A stretch of 64,000 nucleotides of DNA from the NCBI GenBank assembly GCA_947493005.1, contig CANLOY010000007.1:62001-126000 (forward strand). The letters are read 5' to 3'. The translations under genes were made by a program, and so were the position numbers. Below the pieces are notes generated by a model that worked only from the letters and a program-made list of their open reading frames with translations, did not search any database and had not been told where the DNA came from. Below, piece by piece: positions 34,822 to 42,474 of this stretch (the stretch's first letter is position 1; every line of letters starts with the position of its first letter). The DNA comes from an uncultured Roseivirga sp. GTDB lineage: Bacteria > Bacteroidota > Bacteroidia > Cytophagales > Cyclobacteriaceae.

Positions 34822-34847
34822 AAAAGGAGCCGAAGCTCCTTTTTTTG
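34822..34847 (+). terminator. intrinsic terminator after dnaN
   Basis: AAAAGGAGC (34822-34830) pairs with GCTCCTTTT (34835-34843) around the tetraloop CGAA, and the T-run continues to 34847. It lies 22 bp after the dnaN stop. Confidence 0.88.
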
Positions 34848-34934
34848 TTGCTATTCGTACCAAATACATAACTGCTCATCCCTTGTTCGGTTTGAACATG
34901 TTCAATACGCTATTTTCATTAGTTCTTTGCGAGC

Positions 34935-35083
34935 ATCTCAGCGGAGAGGTTGGGCATGCACTTAAAAGTCAGTCGATTTAAAGTAAAATGTCAAGTAGTC
35001 AGTCATTACTTTATATGAAAACTTGCGGAGACAACAGGCTATTATTTATAGCCTTCAGGTAATGCCCAATCCTCTCTTGAGAT
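34935..35083 (+). ncRNA. candidate structured RNA, possibly 6S-like
   Basis: This gene-free stretch folds strikingly. A closing helix P1 joins 34935-34957 to 35062-35083 with 20 Watson-Crick pairs (6 + 6 + 8) broken by a small internal loop and one bulged T. Inside, P2 pairs 34979-34990 with 35004-35013 (10 bp, AA bulge), and P3 pairs AGGCTAT (35036-35042) with ATAGCCT (35048-35054). AGTCAGTC occurs twice inside (34967 and 34997). A long closing stem, an open central region with a small hairpin on its 3' side and an apical hairpin resemble 6S RNA in outline and size. The strand is uncertain and no exact promoter or terminator was found. It could instead be a leader of the LytTR gene 85 bp downstream or a MITE-like remnant. 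The rest of 34848-35168 shows nothing else. Confidence 0.5.
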
Positions 35084-35168
35084 ATTAAGACTCGATCGGC
35101 TAGCCATGTAATTGTTAAGAGCAGATAAGTTTTGTAAATTTTGTTATACCAAACATTGCAACTGGTAG

Positions 35169-36014
35169 ATGAGGTTCTTAGCCTATCTTAGAAGACCATA
35201 CCCTTTTTACACTAACTCAAGACAAGCCTTATTGCTTGTCTTGATGATCTCTGTTTTTATCAGTCTCTTTTGCTATATCTTCAGGCCGTTTGGGATTGAC
35301 GACTCAGTAATCAATAACAATCTGTTGATTTCCTTTGGTTTTGGACTTATAACATTGATGGTGTGTCTTTTCAATATGGTGTTGTTACCCAAAATTTTCC
35401 CAGATGTTTTAACAAATCGTAGTTGGACGGTAGGGAAGGAGTTATTGTGGGTTATCTGGATTTTATTGGGTATCGCTCTGGTTAATTGGATTTATGCAAA
35501 CCTACTTTACGAAGAACCGAAGTTTGACTTGTTATCTTATGTAGTAGTAGCTTTCTATACCATTTTGGTTGGATTAATGCCGGCAATTGGAGTTATCCTT
35601 TATAAGCAGAGTCAGACACTAAAATCTCAGATTGAAGAGGTATCTCAAAAAATTGGTAAAACAAGAGAGGGAGTGGCATATCTCATATCTGAAAATGAGA
35701 AGGATAAGTTAGCAATACCAAGAAATCAGATTTTACTCATTTCATCTGCAGGAAATTATATCGAAGTGTTTTATGAAAGAGGAGAGAAGTTGGAGAAAGC
35801 ACTATTGAGGAATAAGATATCTAATCTGGAACGTTCATTGGATAGTTTCCCGGAGTTAATCAGGTGCCATAGAAAGCACATCATTAATGTAGATAAGATT
35901 TTGGCACTTGACGGCAATAATCAAGGGTATAAAGTTAAACTGTTCCACCTAAATGAATTGGTGCCCGTGTCTAGGTCTTATACAAAGGCAGTTAGTCGGG
36001 CAAGAATGTCTTAA
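35169..36014 (+). CDS. membrane-bound LytTR-family transcriptional regulator
   Basis: A 281-residue protein with four membrane helices in the first half (about 20-42, 50-75, 90-112, 120-145). A short coiled linker follows, then a C-terminal LytTR DNA-binding domain (about 180-278) with ILLISSAGNYIEVFYERG, the basic RCHRKHIINVDKI block and VPVSRSYTKAV. There is no receiver domain, so it is not a classical response regulator; the membrane part may sense lipid or envelope signals directly. It stands alone. A structured intergenic element lies upstream. Its targets are unknown. Confidence 0.87.
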   Translation: MRFLAYLRRPYPFYTNSRQALLLVLMISVFISLFCYIFRPFGIDDSVINNNLLISFGFGLITLMVCLFNMVLLPKIFPDVLTNRSWTVGKELLWVIWILLGIALVNWIYANLLYEEPKFDLLSYVVVAFYTILVGLMPAIGVILYKQSQTLKSQIEEVSQKIGKTREGVAYLISENEKDKLAIPRNQILLISSAGNYIEVFYERGEKLEKALLRNKISNLERSLDSFPELIRCHRKHIINVDKILALDGNNQGYKVKLFHLNELVPVSRSYTKAVSRARMS

Positions 36015-36084
36015 GAGAGAAAATGGTGTCAGAACATTTTTGCTCCTTAAAATTTTCTAAATTCACATTCAGTCCATTTAATAC

Positions 36085-36498
36085 ATGTTATCTAAAAAGA
36101 CACAATACGCTTTTCATGCCTTAACCTACCTGGCTGAAAATTATAGCAAGGGTCCGGTGCTTATTTCGGAAATCTCCCAGGAGAGGCAGATTTCTTTAAA
36201 ATTCCTTGAAAACATTCTTTTAGAATTAAAGAAGTCGGGCATTCTTGGAAGCAAGAAGGGTAAAGGAGGTGGATACTATCTGATCAAACCAGCAGATGAG
36301 GTACATTTAGCCAAAGTGATTAGAGTACTGGATGGACCCATTGCGCTCTTGCCTTGTGTGAGTTTGAACTATTATGAAAAGTGTGAAAACTGTACGGAAG
36401 AGATTTGCGGCCTCAATAGAGTAATGACTGAAGTGAGAGATAGCACACTTAAAGTACTGGAAAACAAGACTTTAAAAGATATCTTGAGGAGCAGGTAG
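36085..36498 (+). CDS. Rrf2-family transcriptional regulator with four-cysteine cluster
   Basis: A 137-residue Rrf2 winged-helix protein: MLSKKTQYAFHALTYLA at the start, recognition region ISLKFLENILLELKKSGIL and wing SKKGKGGGYYL (near 56-66). C91, C100, C103 and C108 form a CX8CX2CX4C cluster in the region where IscR and related proteins bind [Fe-S], though the spacing differs. It lies just upstream of DUF2061-cysH-cysD-cysN, and the same inverted repeat occurs before that operon and before the sulfite reductase operon. I infer that it controls both, in the way CymR, another Rrf2 protein, controls cysteine metabolism in Firmicutes. Confidence 0.88.
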   Translation: MLSKKTQYAFHALTYLAENYSKGPVLISEISQERQISLKFLENILLELKKSGILGSKKGKGGGYYLIKPADEVHLAKVIRVLDGPIALLPCVSLNYYEKCENCTEEICGLNRVMTEVRDSTLKVLENKTLKDILRSR

Positions 36499-36513
36499 AT
36501 TTTTTTGTTTAAA

Positions 36514-36533
36514 TACCCTATAAAAATGGTAGG
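36514..36533 (+). promoter_or_regulatory. putative Rrf2-regulator operator before DUF2061-cysHDN
   Basis: TACCCTATAAAAATGGTAGG is an inverted repeat (CCCTA...TAGGG when extended to 36534). It ends 7 bp before the -7 element at 36541. The same motif, in the same orientation to transcription, precedes the sulfite reductase operon at 33477-33496. It lies 16 bp after the Rrf2 gene, between it and DUF2061. Confidence 0.6.
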
Positions 36534-36540
36534 GAATACA

Positions 36541-36548
36541 TAGATTTG
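36541..36548 (+). promoter_or_regulatory. -7 promoter element of the DUF2061-cysHDN operon
   Basis: TAGATTTG matches TAnnTTTG exactly, 28 bp before the DUF2061 ATG. There is no TTG at -33; the inverted repeat occupies the stretch just upstream of the -7 element. Confidence 0.55.
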
Positions 36549-36576
36549 CAAAAGCAATCATACAAAGAGAATTAAC

Positions 36577-36825
36577 ATGCTTTTGGATAGTGCAATAAAT
36601 AGAAAAATTGAGGAAACATCGGCAAGGACAGATAGTAACCTAAGAAGCCTGGCAAAAACTATAAGTTGGCGTATAGTGGGTACAATAGATACCATGCTTA
36701 TTTCATATTGGATTACTGGAGAAATGTCAATGGCGTTGTCAATTGGTTCTGTAGAAGTAGTATCCAAAATGATCCTTTACTATTTGCATGAAAGAGTTTG
36801 GGCCAATGTGAAGACAAGGAAATAA
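36577..36825 (+). CDS. DUF2061 small membrane protein in sulfate assimilation operon
   Basis: An 82-residue protein matching DUF2061: SLAKTISWRIVGTIDTMLISYWITG forms a first helix with an embedded Arg, followed by a second helix (SIGSVEVVSKMILYYLHERVW). Its biochemical function is unknown to me. It is the first gene of the cysHDN operon, 5 bp before cysH. No sulfate permease gene is in the window, so a role in sulfate uptake or in assisting the APS-generating enzymes at the membrane is conceivable but unproven. Confidence 0.82.
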   Translation: MLLDSAINRKIEETSARTDSNLRSLAKTISWRIVGTIDTMLISYWITGEMSMALSIGSVEVVSKMILYYLHERVWANVKTRK

Positions 36826-36830
36826 GTGCG

Positions 36831-37544
36831 ATGAAACTGGAAATTCTCAAACAACGACTAGAAGGGAAACCTTTAGAAGAGAGCCTCATTGAAATTGCCT
36901 CAACTTTTCCTGGGGAAGTGGTGTTCTCATCGGCATTTGGTCAGGAAGATCAGGTGATTACAGATACAATTTTCAAAAATGACATCGGTATTCAGGTGCT
37001 TACTTTAGATACCGGTAGGCTTTTTAAGGAAACTTATGATCTGATAGATCAAACCCGCTTAAGGTATAAGAAGCCGATTAGAGTGTATTCACCAGACGCA
37101 GGACCTCTTGAGAAACTTCTGTCTGAAAAGGGCATGTATAGTTTTTACAATTCTGTTGAGAATAGGAAAGAGTGTTGCTTTATCAGAAAGGTAGAACCCT
37201 TGAAAAGGGCTTTGAAAGGCGCAAAGGTTTGGATTACTGGTTTAAGGTCAGATCAATCTGATAACCGGCAGTCTTTTGAAAAAATTGAATGGGATGAGGC
37301 AAATCAGGTGATCAAGTTCAGTCCAATTCTCGATTGGACATACGATCAAATGATTGATTACCTCAAGGTGAATCGAGTACCATTCAATAAACTTCATAGT
37401 AAGGGATATGTTAGCATTGGCTGCGCACCTTGTACAAGAGCCATTGAGAATGGTGAAGATTCCAGAGCCGGTAGATGGTGGTGGGAGACATCTAAAAAAG
37501 AGTGTGGATTACATCAGGTAAATAAAGAAATATTAGAAAAATGA
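36831..37544 (+). CDS. cysH: adenylyl-sulfate (APS) reductase, [4Fe-4S] type
   Basis: A 237-residue PAPS/APS reductase family protein that reduces activated sulfate to sulfite with thioredoxin. The PP-loop-like FSSAFGQED (near 32-40) binds the nucleotide. Cysteines C115-C116 and the C198-x-x-C201 pair form the [4Fe-4S] motif that marks APS reductases, and KKECGLH (C225) carries the catalytic cysteine. With no APS kinase (cysC) in the operon, APS rather than PAPS is the likely substrate. I start it at ATG 36831, five bases after DUF2061; an in-frame ATG at 36798 lies inside DUF2061. The stop overlaps the cysD start (ATGA). Confidence 0.92.
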   Translation: MKLEILKQRLEGKPLEESLIEIASTFPGEVVFSSAFGQEDQVITDTIFKNDIGIQVLTLDTGRLFKETYDLIDQTRLRYKKPIRVYSPDAGPLEKLLSEKGMYSFYNSVENRKECCFIRKVEPLKRALKGAKVWITGLRSDQSDNRQSFEKIEWDEANQVIKFSPILDWTYDQMIDYLKVNRVPFNKLHSKGYVSIGCAPCTRAIENGEDSRAGRWWWETSKKECGLHQVNKEILEK

Positions 37545-38446
37545 GAGTGTTCGATGGTCAGTTCCCACGGGAACTGGAAGATGAAGCTATATATATAATC
37601 AGGGAGGTAGCAGCTCAGTTTGAAAAGCCGGCAATATTGTTTTCGGGTGGCAAAGACTCTATTACCTTGGTTAGATTGGCACAAAAGGCTTTTTATCCTG
37701 GAAAAATTCCTTTTCCACTGTTACACATAGATACAGGACATAACTTTCCGGAGACTATAGCGTTCAGAGATCAACTTGTAGAGGAATTGGGGCTTGAACT
37801 GATCGTAAAGTATGTACAGGATTCTATTGATCAGCAAAAGGTTCAAGAGGAAAGCGGTAAGTATGCGAGTAGGAATGCTTTACAGACGGTAACGCTACTT
37901 GATGCTATTGAAGAACTGAAGTTTGATGCTTGCCTGGGAGGTGCTAGAAGGGACGAAGAGAAGGCAAGGGCCAAAGAAAGAATATTCTCTGTGAGAGATG
38001 ACTTTGGGCAGTGGGACGCAAAGCGACAGCGGCCTGAATTGTTTGATATGCTCAATGGAAGAATTAATGTTGGTGAAAACGTCCGTGTTTTCCCTATTTC
38101 TAATTGGACGGAAATAGATGTCTGGAATTATATAAGAGAAGAGAAACTCCAGATTCCATCAATCTATTACGCTCATGAAAGAGAAATTTTTGAAAGGGAT
38201 GGCTTGATATGGCCTGATTCTCCTTTTATCAACAAATCTGAAAACGAAGAAGTATACAAAAAAGTAGTTCGGTTCAGAACTGTAGGAGATATGACTTGTA
38301 CGGCTGCAGTAGAATCTGTAGCAGATCATATCGATACAGTAATCGATGAGATTCTGAGTGCTACTATATCTGAACGAGGAGCAAGAATTGATGACAAACG
38401 TTCGGAAGCTGCAATGGAAAAAAGAAAGAATAATGGCTATTTCTAA
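37541..38446 (+). CDS. cysD: sulfate adenylyltransferase subunit 2
   Basis: A 301-residue ATP-sulfurylase small subunit that makes APS from sulfate and ATP together with CysN. The PP-loop LFSGGKDSITLV has SGGKDS at residues 35-40; GGARRDEEKARAKER (near 133-147), FPISNWTEIDVWNYI and the late GDMTCTAAVES block are family marks. Length is normal. It overlaps cysH by four bases and cysN by 14 bases, so the three are translationally linked. Confidence 0.95.
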   Translation: MRVFDGQFPRELEDEAIYIIREVAAQFEKPAILFSGGKDSITLVRLAQKAFYPGKIPFPLLHIDTGHNFPETIAFRDQLVEELGLELIVKYVQDSIDQQKVQEESGKYASRNALQTVTLLDAIEELKFDACLGGARRDEEKARAKERIFSVRDDFGQWDAKRQRPELFDMLNGRINVGENVRVFPISNWTEIDVWNYIREEKLQIPSIYYAHEREIFERDGLIWPDSPFINKSENEEVYKKVVRFRTVGDMTCTAAVESVADHIDTVIDEILSATISERGARIDDKRSEAAMEKRKNNGYF

Positions 38447-39695
38447 TAACAAAGAGGTATTAAGAATTGCTACGGCAGGTAGCGTTGACGATGGTAAAAG
38501 TACATTGATTGGACGCTTATTGTTTGATACAAACTCAATTGCTACGGACAAATTGCTGGCTATTGAGGAGAGTAGCAGAAGAAAGGGTTTAGAATATGTT
38601 GACCTGTCATTGCTGACTGATGGGCTGGTAGCAGAACGTGAACAGGGTATTACCATAGACGTAGCTCACATCTATTTTTCAACTCCTAAACGAAAGTTTA
38701 TAATTGCCGATACCCCTGGTCATGTAGAGTATACCAGAAACATGGTTACGGGAGCTTCAAATGCAGATGTGTCTATTGTTTTGGTAGACGCCAGAAACGG
38801 TCTTGTTGAACAAACACACAGACACTTATATATCTCACATTTACTTAAGGTTCCAAGGGTAATTGTCTGTGTTAACAAAATGGATCTTGTGGATTACAGT
38901 CAGGATAGGTTTAATGAGATTGTAAGTGATTTTAAGAGGCTACTCGATAGTGAGGAGTTCATGGATATTGAGATCGATTTTATTCCAGTAAGTTCTTTAC
39001 ATGGTGAGAATATTGCGAATGAACCCAAGAAGATGGATTGGTTTGAAGGACAAAATTTACTCGATACTTTAGAATCAATTGAAGTTGGTAAAGATGATGA
39101 TAAGGCTCCCTCTCGTTTTCCAGTGCAATATGTGATCAGACCAAAATCGGAACAGTATCATGACTTTCGAGGGTATGCAGGTAAAGTTGCAAGTGGTTCA
39201 TTTAAAGTAGGGGATGAAGTGAGTATTCTGCCTTCAGGATTGAGATCTAGAATCAAGAGTATTAATCAGTTTGATGAACAATTGATCAATGCCAGACCTA
39301 AACAGTCAGTGACTATAACTCTTGAAGATGATGTTGATGTGAGCAGAGGAGATATGATTGTTAAATCTGGTAATGATATTACTACAAAAAACCTTAACTC
39401 AAAAGTGTGTTGGATGGATGCTACACCTTTGGTTAACGGAAAGACTTACAAACTGCAACATGGCATAAATGAAACACGGGTTAAGGTATCTTCAATTAAT
39501 TATAAAGTCGAGACATCGGCTTTTTTAAAGGATGAAACCGTTTCCGCATTAACTCTTAATGATATTGGAGGGGTTTCATTAAAGCTATCTAAGCCTGTAT
39601 TTGCTGATAGTTATTCCGAAAACAGGTCGAATGGTTCATTCATACTAATTGATGAGTTCACCAATAATACTGTGGGGGTTGGTTTTGTAAACTAG
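38433..39695 (+). CDS. cysN: sulfate adenylyltransferase subunit 1 (GTPase)
   Basis: A 420-residue EF-Tu-like GTPase that drives APS synthesis by CysD. G1 loop AGSVDDGKS (15-23), G3 ADTPGH and G4 NKMD are intact, and two beta-barrel domains follow. There is no fused APS kinase (CysC) domain after residue 420. I start it at ATG 38433, which gives the normal N-terminus MAISNNKEVLRIATAG; frame upstream to 38358 runs inside cysD. Its TAG stop overlaps the TAG stop of the convergent gene through the shared CTAG at 39692-39695. Confidence 0.94.
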   Translation: MAISNNKEVLRIATAGSVDDGKSTLIGRLLFDTNSIATDKLLAIEESSRRKGLEYVDLSLLTDGLVAEREQGITIDVAHIYFSTPKRKFIIADTPGHVEYTRNMVTGASNADVSIVLVDARNGLVEQTHRHLYISHLLKVPRVIVCVNKMDLVDYSQDRFNEIVSDFKRLLDSEEFMDIEIDFIPVSSLHGENIANEPKKMDWFEGQNLLDTLESIEVGKDDDKAPSRFPVQYVIRPKSEQYHDFRGYAGKVASGSFKVGDEVSILPSGLRSRIKSINQFDEQLINARPKQSVTITLEDDVDVSRGDMIVKSGNDITTKNLNSKVCWMDATPLVNGKTYKLQHGINETRVKVSSINYKVETSAFLKDETVSALTLNDIGGVSLKLSKPVFADSYSENRSNGSFILIDEFTNNTVGVGFVN

Positions 39696-40372
39696 CGACC
39701 AAGTTTCGATAGTATGGACTCTTCCAGCACGGTGGATTGTCCATAAACCTTATCAAAAAGGGCGTTGAGTTCAAGTTCATTGGATAAAAGATTAACTACC
39801 AGGTTCTTGAATTCAACGCTTTGAATTTTGTCAAGGGTGATAATACGTTCTTCACCAAAATCTACGTCAGAAACCAGGAAATCTCCATAGTATTTTTCCT
39901 TCATTCTCACATAGTATTCTACAACTTCTCTAAGCTCCAGGTAAAAGCTTTTGAGAGTGATAAGCTCGCTTTTTAGGTCAGAGTTCTTGTTAGTATAGTT
40001 GGTGTTCAAATAGAAGTTTAATGCTTCCATTTGTATGATAGGCTTGTGTGTTCTGTTGATGTCAAACAAGTAATGAGATATACTATCCTGGGAGAGGTTA
40101 TCGCCCGCATATAGGAATCTGGCCAGTTGGCGTGTATCCTGTTCTAGTTTTAACCTGTTTTCAATCAGGTTTTCAAAAGAGTTGAGGTTAGTTGTGTTTT
40201 CATTTAGCAACCGTTCTATAGCCGCTTTTTCAAGCTTCAGATCCTTTTTATCTTCATAATACACGTTGAGCTGATATGCCACCGTGATTCCGAAAATCAC
40301 GATGAATATCTCCATCATATAAGTATAGATGTCGCCTTTCTTTAATCTCCTGGAAGTGCCGAATTTTACCAT
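39692..40372 (-). CDS. small membrane-anchored protein, paralogue of 40473-41147 (DUF6090-like)
   Basis: A 226-residue protein with a short basic N-terminus, one membrane helix (about 18-35, MMEIFIVIFGITVAYQLNVYYED) and a long helical, coiled-coil-prone remainder. The helix and the following polar turn resemble the DUF6090-type pattern MEIxIVxxGIxxAxQxN common in this phylum, but I am not certain of the family. The neighbouring gene 40473-41147 encodes a clear paralogue with matching FGERRI/FSERRI and VEFKNLV/LEFKNII segments at the same positions. Function unknown. Confidence 0.7.
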   Translation of the reverse strand: MVKFGTSRRLKKGDIYTYMMEIFIVIFGITVAYQLNVYYEDKKDLKLEKAAIERLLNENTTNLNSFENLIENRLKLEQDTRQLARFLYAGDNLSQDSISHYLFDINRTHKPIIQMEALNFYLNTNYTNKNSDLKSELITLKSFYLELREVVEYYVRMKEKYYGDFLVSDVDFGEERIITLDKIQSVEFKNLVVNLLSNELELNALFDKVYGQSTVLEESILSKLGR

Positions 40373-40472
40373 GCTGATGATGATACCTCATCTAAAAAGA
40401 TGAGTAAGAATTTCTAAAGATGCTTAAGGTTTATGTTTTTCCAAAATTTCAGGACAGATTGAGAATTAAGAA

Positions 40473-41147
40473 CTACTCCTCTTCCTTAATTATTTGAGTA
40501 ATAATCGAATCTACTTTAGCAAGTTGAGAAAATGACAACTCATATAGCCTATTCAATTCTCTTTCATCCGTTGCAATATTCCAGATGATGTTTTTAAACT
40601 CTAGGGTTTTGATTTTTTCCATGGATGCTATTCTTCTTTCGCTGAAATCAACACTTTCACTGAGGAAGCTCATAAAGTCATCTTGTTTTCTCTTTTTATA
40701 TCCATCTGATAACTCCATCAACTCTTGAAAGTAAACCTCCAATGTCAGGATTTCATTCTTCAAAAGAATATTAGTTTGACCATAATTACTGCTTAGGTAA
40801 GAATTGGTTGCTTGTCTTTGAAGGTCAGGCGTAGAAGTTTGTACCAAGCTGAGAATGTACTTTTTTGCACTGTCTCTGGATATAGGTTTGCTTTTGAGAA
40901 CCCTTAATAGTTTAGAAGAGTGGTCAGTAATTCTTTTTCTGTATGCTTTTAGACTCTCAAATTCACCAATATTGATTTGAATCTCTTTCTCCAAATTCTT
41001 AATCACATTGAGCTCTAGTTTGTGATTTATGCGCGCTTCATTATAAAGGTTCAGTTGATAGGCAATAGAGATACCTAGAATTACAATAAACAATTCCATT
41101 AGGTAGACTTTGAAATTCTGTCCTTTGAACAATCTTTTAAGTCTCAT
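40473..41147 (-). CDS. small membrane-anchored protein, paralogue of 39692-40372 (DUF6090-like)
   Basis: A 224-residue protein with the same plan as its neighbour: basic start, one membrane helix (about 15-33, YLMELFIVILGISIAYQLNLYNEA), then helices to the end. NSYLSSNYG here matches NFYLNTNYT there, and DFSERRI matches DFGEERI, which shows a tandem duplication followed by strong divergence. It begins 19 bp after murA on the same strand and is probably in the murA operon. No function can be named. Confidence 0.7.
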   Translation of the reverse strand: MRLKRLFKGQNFKVYLMELFIVILGISIAYQLNLYNEARINHKLELNVIKNLEKEIQINIGEFESLKAYRKRITDHSSKLLRVLKSKPISRDSAKKYILSLVQTSTPDLQRQATNSYLSSNYGQTNILLKNEILTLEVYFQELMELSDGYKKRKQDDFMSFLSESVDFSERRIASMEKIKTLEFKNIIWNIATDERELNRLYELSFSQLAKVDSIITQIIKEEE

Positions 41148-41166
41148 ATAAAGAATGGTTTGGTTG

Positions 41167-42474
41167 CTAGTCTATACGCTCAATTTTTGCCCCAAGCGCG
41201 TTTAATCGAGTGTCAATGTGTTGATAGCCTCTGTCTATTTGCTCTACATTGTCTATAACACTTCGGCCTTCTGCAGAAAGAGCCGCGATTAATAGCGCTT
41301 GCCCAGCTCTGATATCCGGAGAAGTCATTCTGATACCCTTCAGTTTTTGCTTTCTGTTAAGCCCTATAACGGTTGCCCTGTGAGGGTCGCAAAGAATAAT
41401 CTGAGCACCCATGTCGATTAATTTATCTACGAAGAAAAGGCGACTTTCAAACATTTTCTGATGAACCAGCACCGTACCTTTAGCTTGTGCAGCAACTACC
41501 AGTACAATACTCAAAAGATCAGGTGTAAGCCCTGGCCAAATGGCATCAGCAATAGTCATAATCGAACCATCGATAAAGGTTTCGATTTCATAGTTTTCCT
41601 GAGTTGGTACATAAATGTCATCCCCTCGGAACTCCATGTGTATACCCAGCCTTCGAAAAGTTTCAGGAATAAGTCCTAGCTCTTCAATGCGGCAGTTTTT
41701 GATAGTGATTTCTGATTGAGTCATGGCAGCTAAACCTATGAACGAGCCAATTTCAATCATATCGGGTAACATGGTGTGTTCAGTGCCACTGAGGCCTTCT
41801 ACTCCTTCAATGTGCAATAAGTTGGAACCTACACCAGTAATCTTGGCACCCATCCTGTTCAACATCTTAGATAGTTGCTGCAAGTAGGGCTCACAGGCCG
41901 CATTGTATATAGTGGTCTTTCCTTTCGCAAGTACAGCCGCCATAAGAATATTTGCCGTACCTGTAACCGAAGCTTCGTCTAGAAGCATATAAGTTCCCTT
42001 AAGATCGGAGGCGTCTATGTGGTACATGCCGGTCTCGGCTTCGTAAAGGAATCTGGCGCCAAGTTTTTGAAAGCCTATGAAATGAGTATCAAGTCTTCTT
42101 CTCCCTATTTTGTCGCCTCCGGGTTTTGATATTTTGCCTTTACCAAATCTTGCAAGGAGAGGCCCCAGAATCATAATAGAACCTCGAAGTGATGAGGCCT
42201 TTTTTCTAAACTCCTCAGTTTCCAAATAGTCAATATTAACACTCTTCGCACAGAATTTATAACTCTCTTTGCCTAAGTGCTCGACTTCAACTCCCATTGC
42301 ACCAAGAAGCTCTATAAGCTTATTCACATCCCTGATGTCAGGAACCTTATGAATTGTTACCGGTTCTGCTGTTAATAAAACAGCACAAAGAATTTGGAGA
42401 GCTTCATTCTTTGCACCTTGAGGGATTATTTCTCCTGAGAGTCTGGTGCCACCTTCAATGACAAATGAGGACAT
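41167..42474 (-). CDS. murA: UDP-GlcNAc 1-carboxyvinyltransferase with Asp in place of active-site Cys
   Basis: A 435-residue MurA that transfers enolpyruvate from PEP to UDP-GlcNAc, the first committed step of peptidoglycan synthesis. GAKNEALQILCA (20-31) with the conserved Lys22-Asn23 pair, and KASSLRGSIMILGPLLARFG (92-111) are clear. The active-site loop reads KPGGDKIGRRR: Asp121 stands where E. coli MurA has Cys115, the residue alkylated by fosfomycin. The codon GAC is at 42112-42114 (minus strand). The same Cys-to-Asp change makes MurA of Mycobacterium tuberculosis and Chlamydia fosfomycin-insensitive while still active. The start directly abuts the DUF4290 stop. Confidence 0.94.
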   Translation of the reverse strand: MSSFVIEGGTRLSGEIIPQGAKNEALQILCAVLLTAEPVTIHKVPDIRDVNKLIELLGAMGVEVEHLGKESYKFCAKSVNIDYLETEEFRKKASSLRGSIMILGPLLARFGKGKISKPGGDKIGRRRLDTHFIGFQKLGARFLYEAETGMYHIDASDLKGTYMLLDEASVTGTANILMAAVLAKGKTTIYNAACEPYLQQLSKMLNRMGAKITGVGSNLLHIEGVEGLSGTEHTMLPDMIEIGSFIGLAAMTQSEITIKNCRIEELGLIPETFRRLGIHMEFRGDDIYVPTQENYEIETFIDGSIMTIADAIWPGLTPDLLSIVLVVAAQAKGTVLVHQKMFESRLFFVDKLIDMGAQIILCDPHRATVIGLNRKQKLKGIRMTSPDIRAGQALLIAALSAEGRSVIDNVEQIDRGYQHIDTRLNALGAKIERID

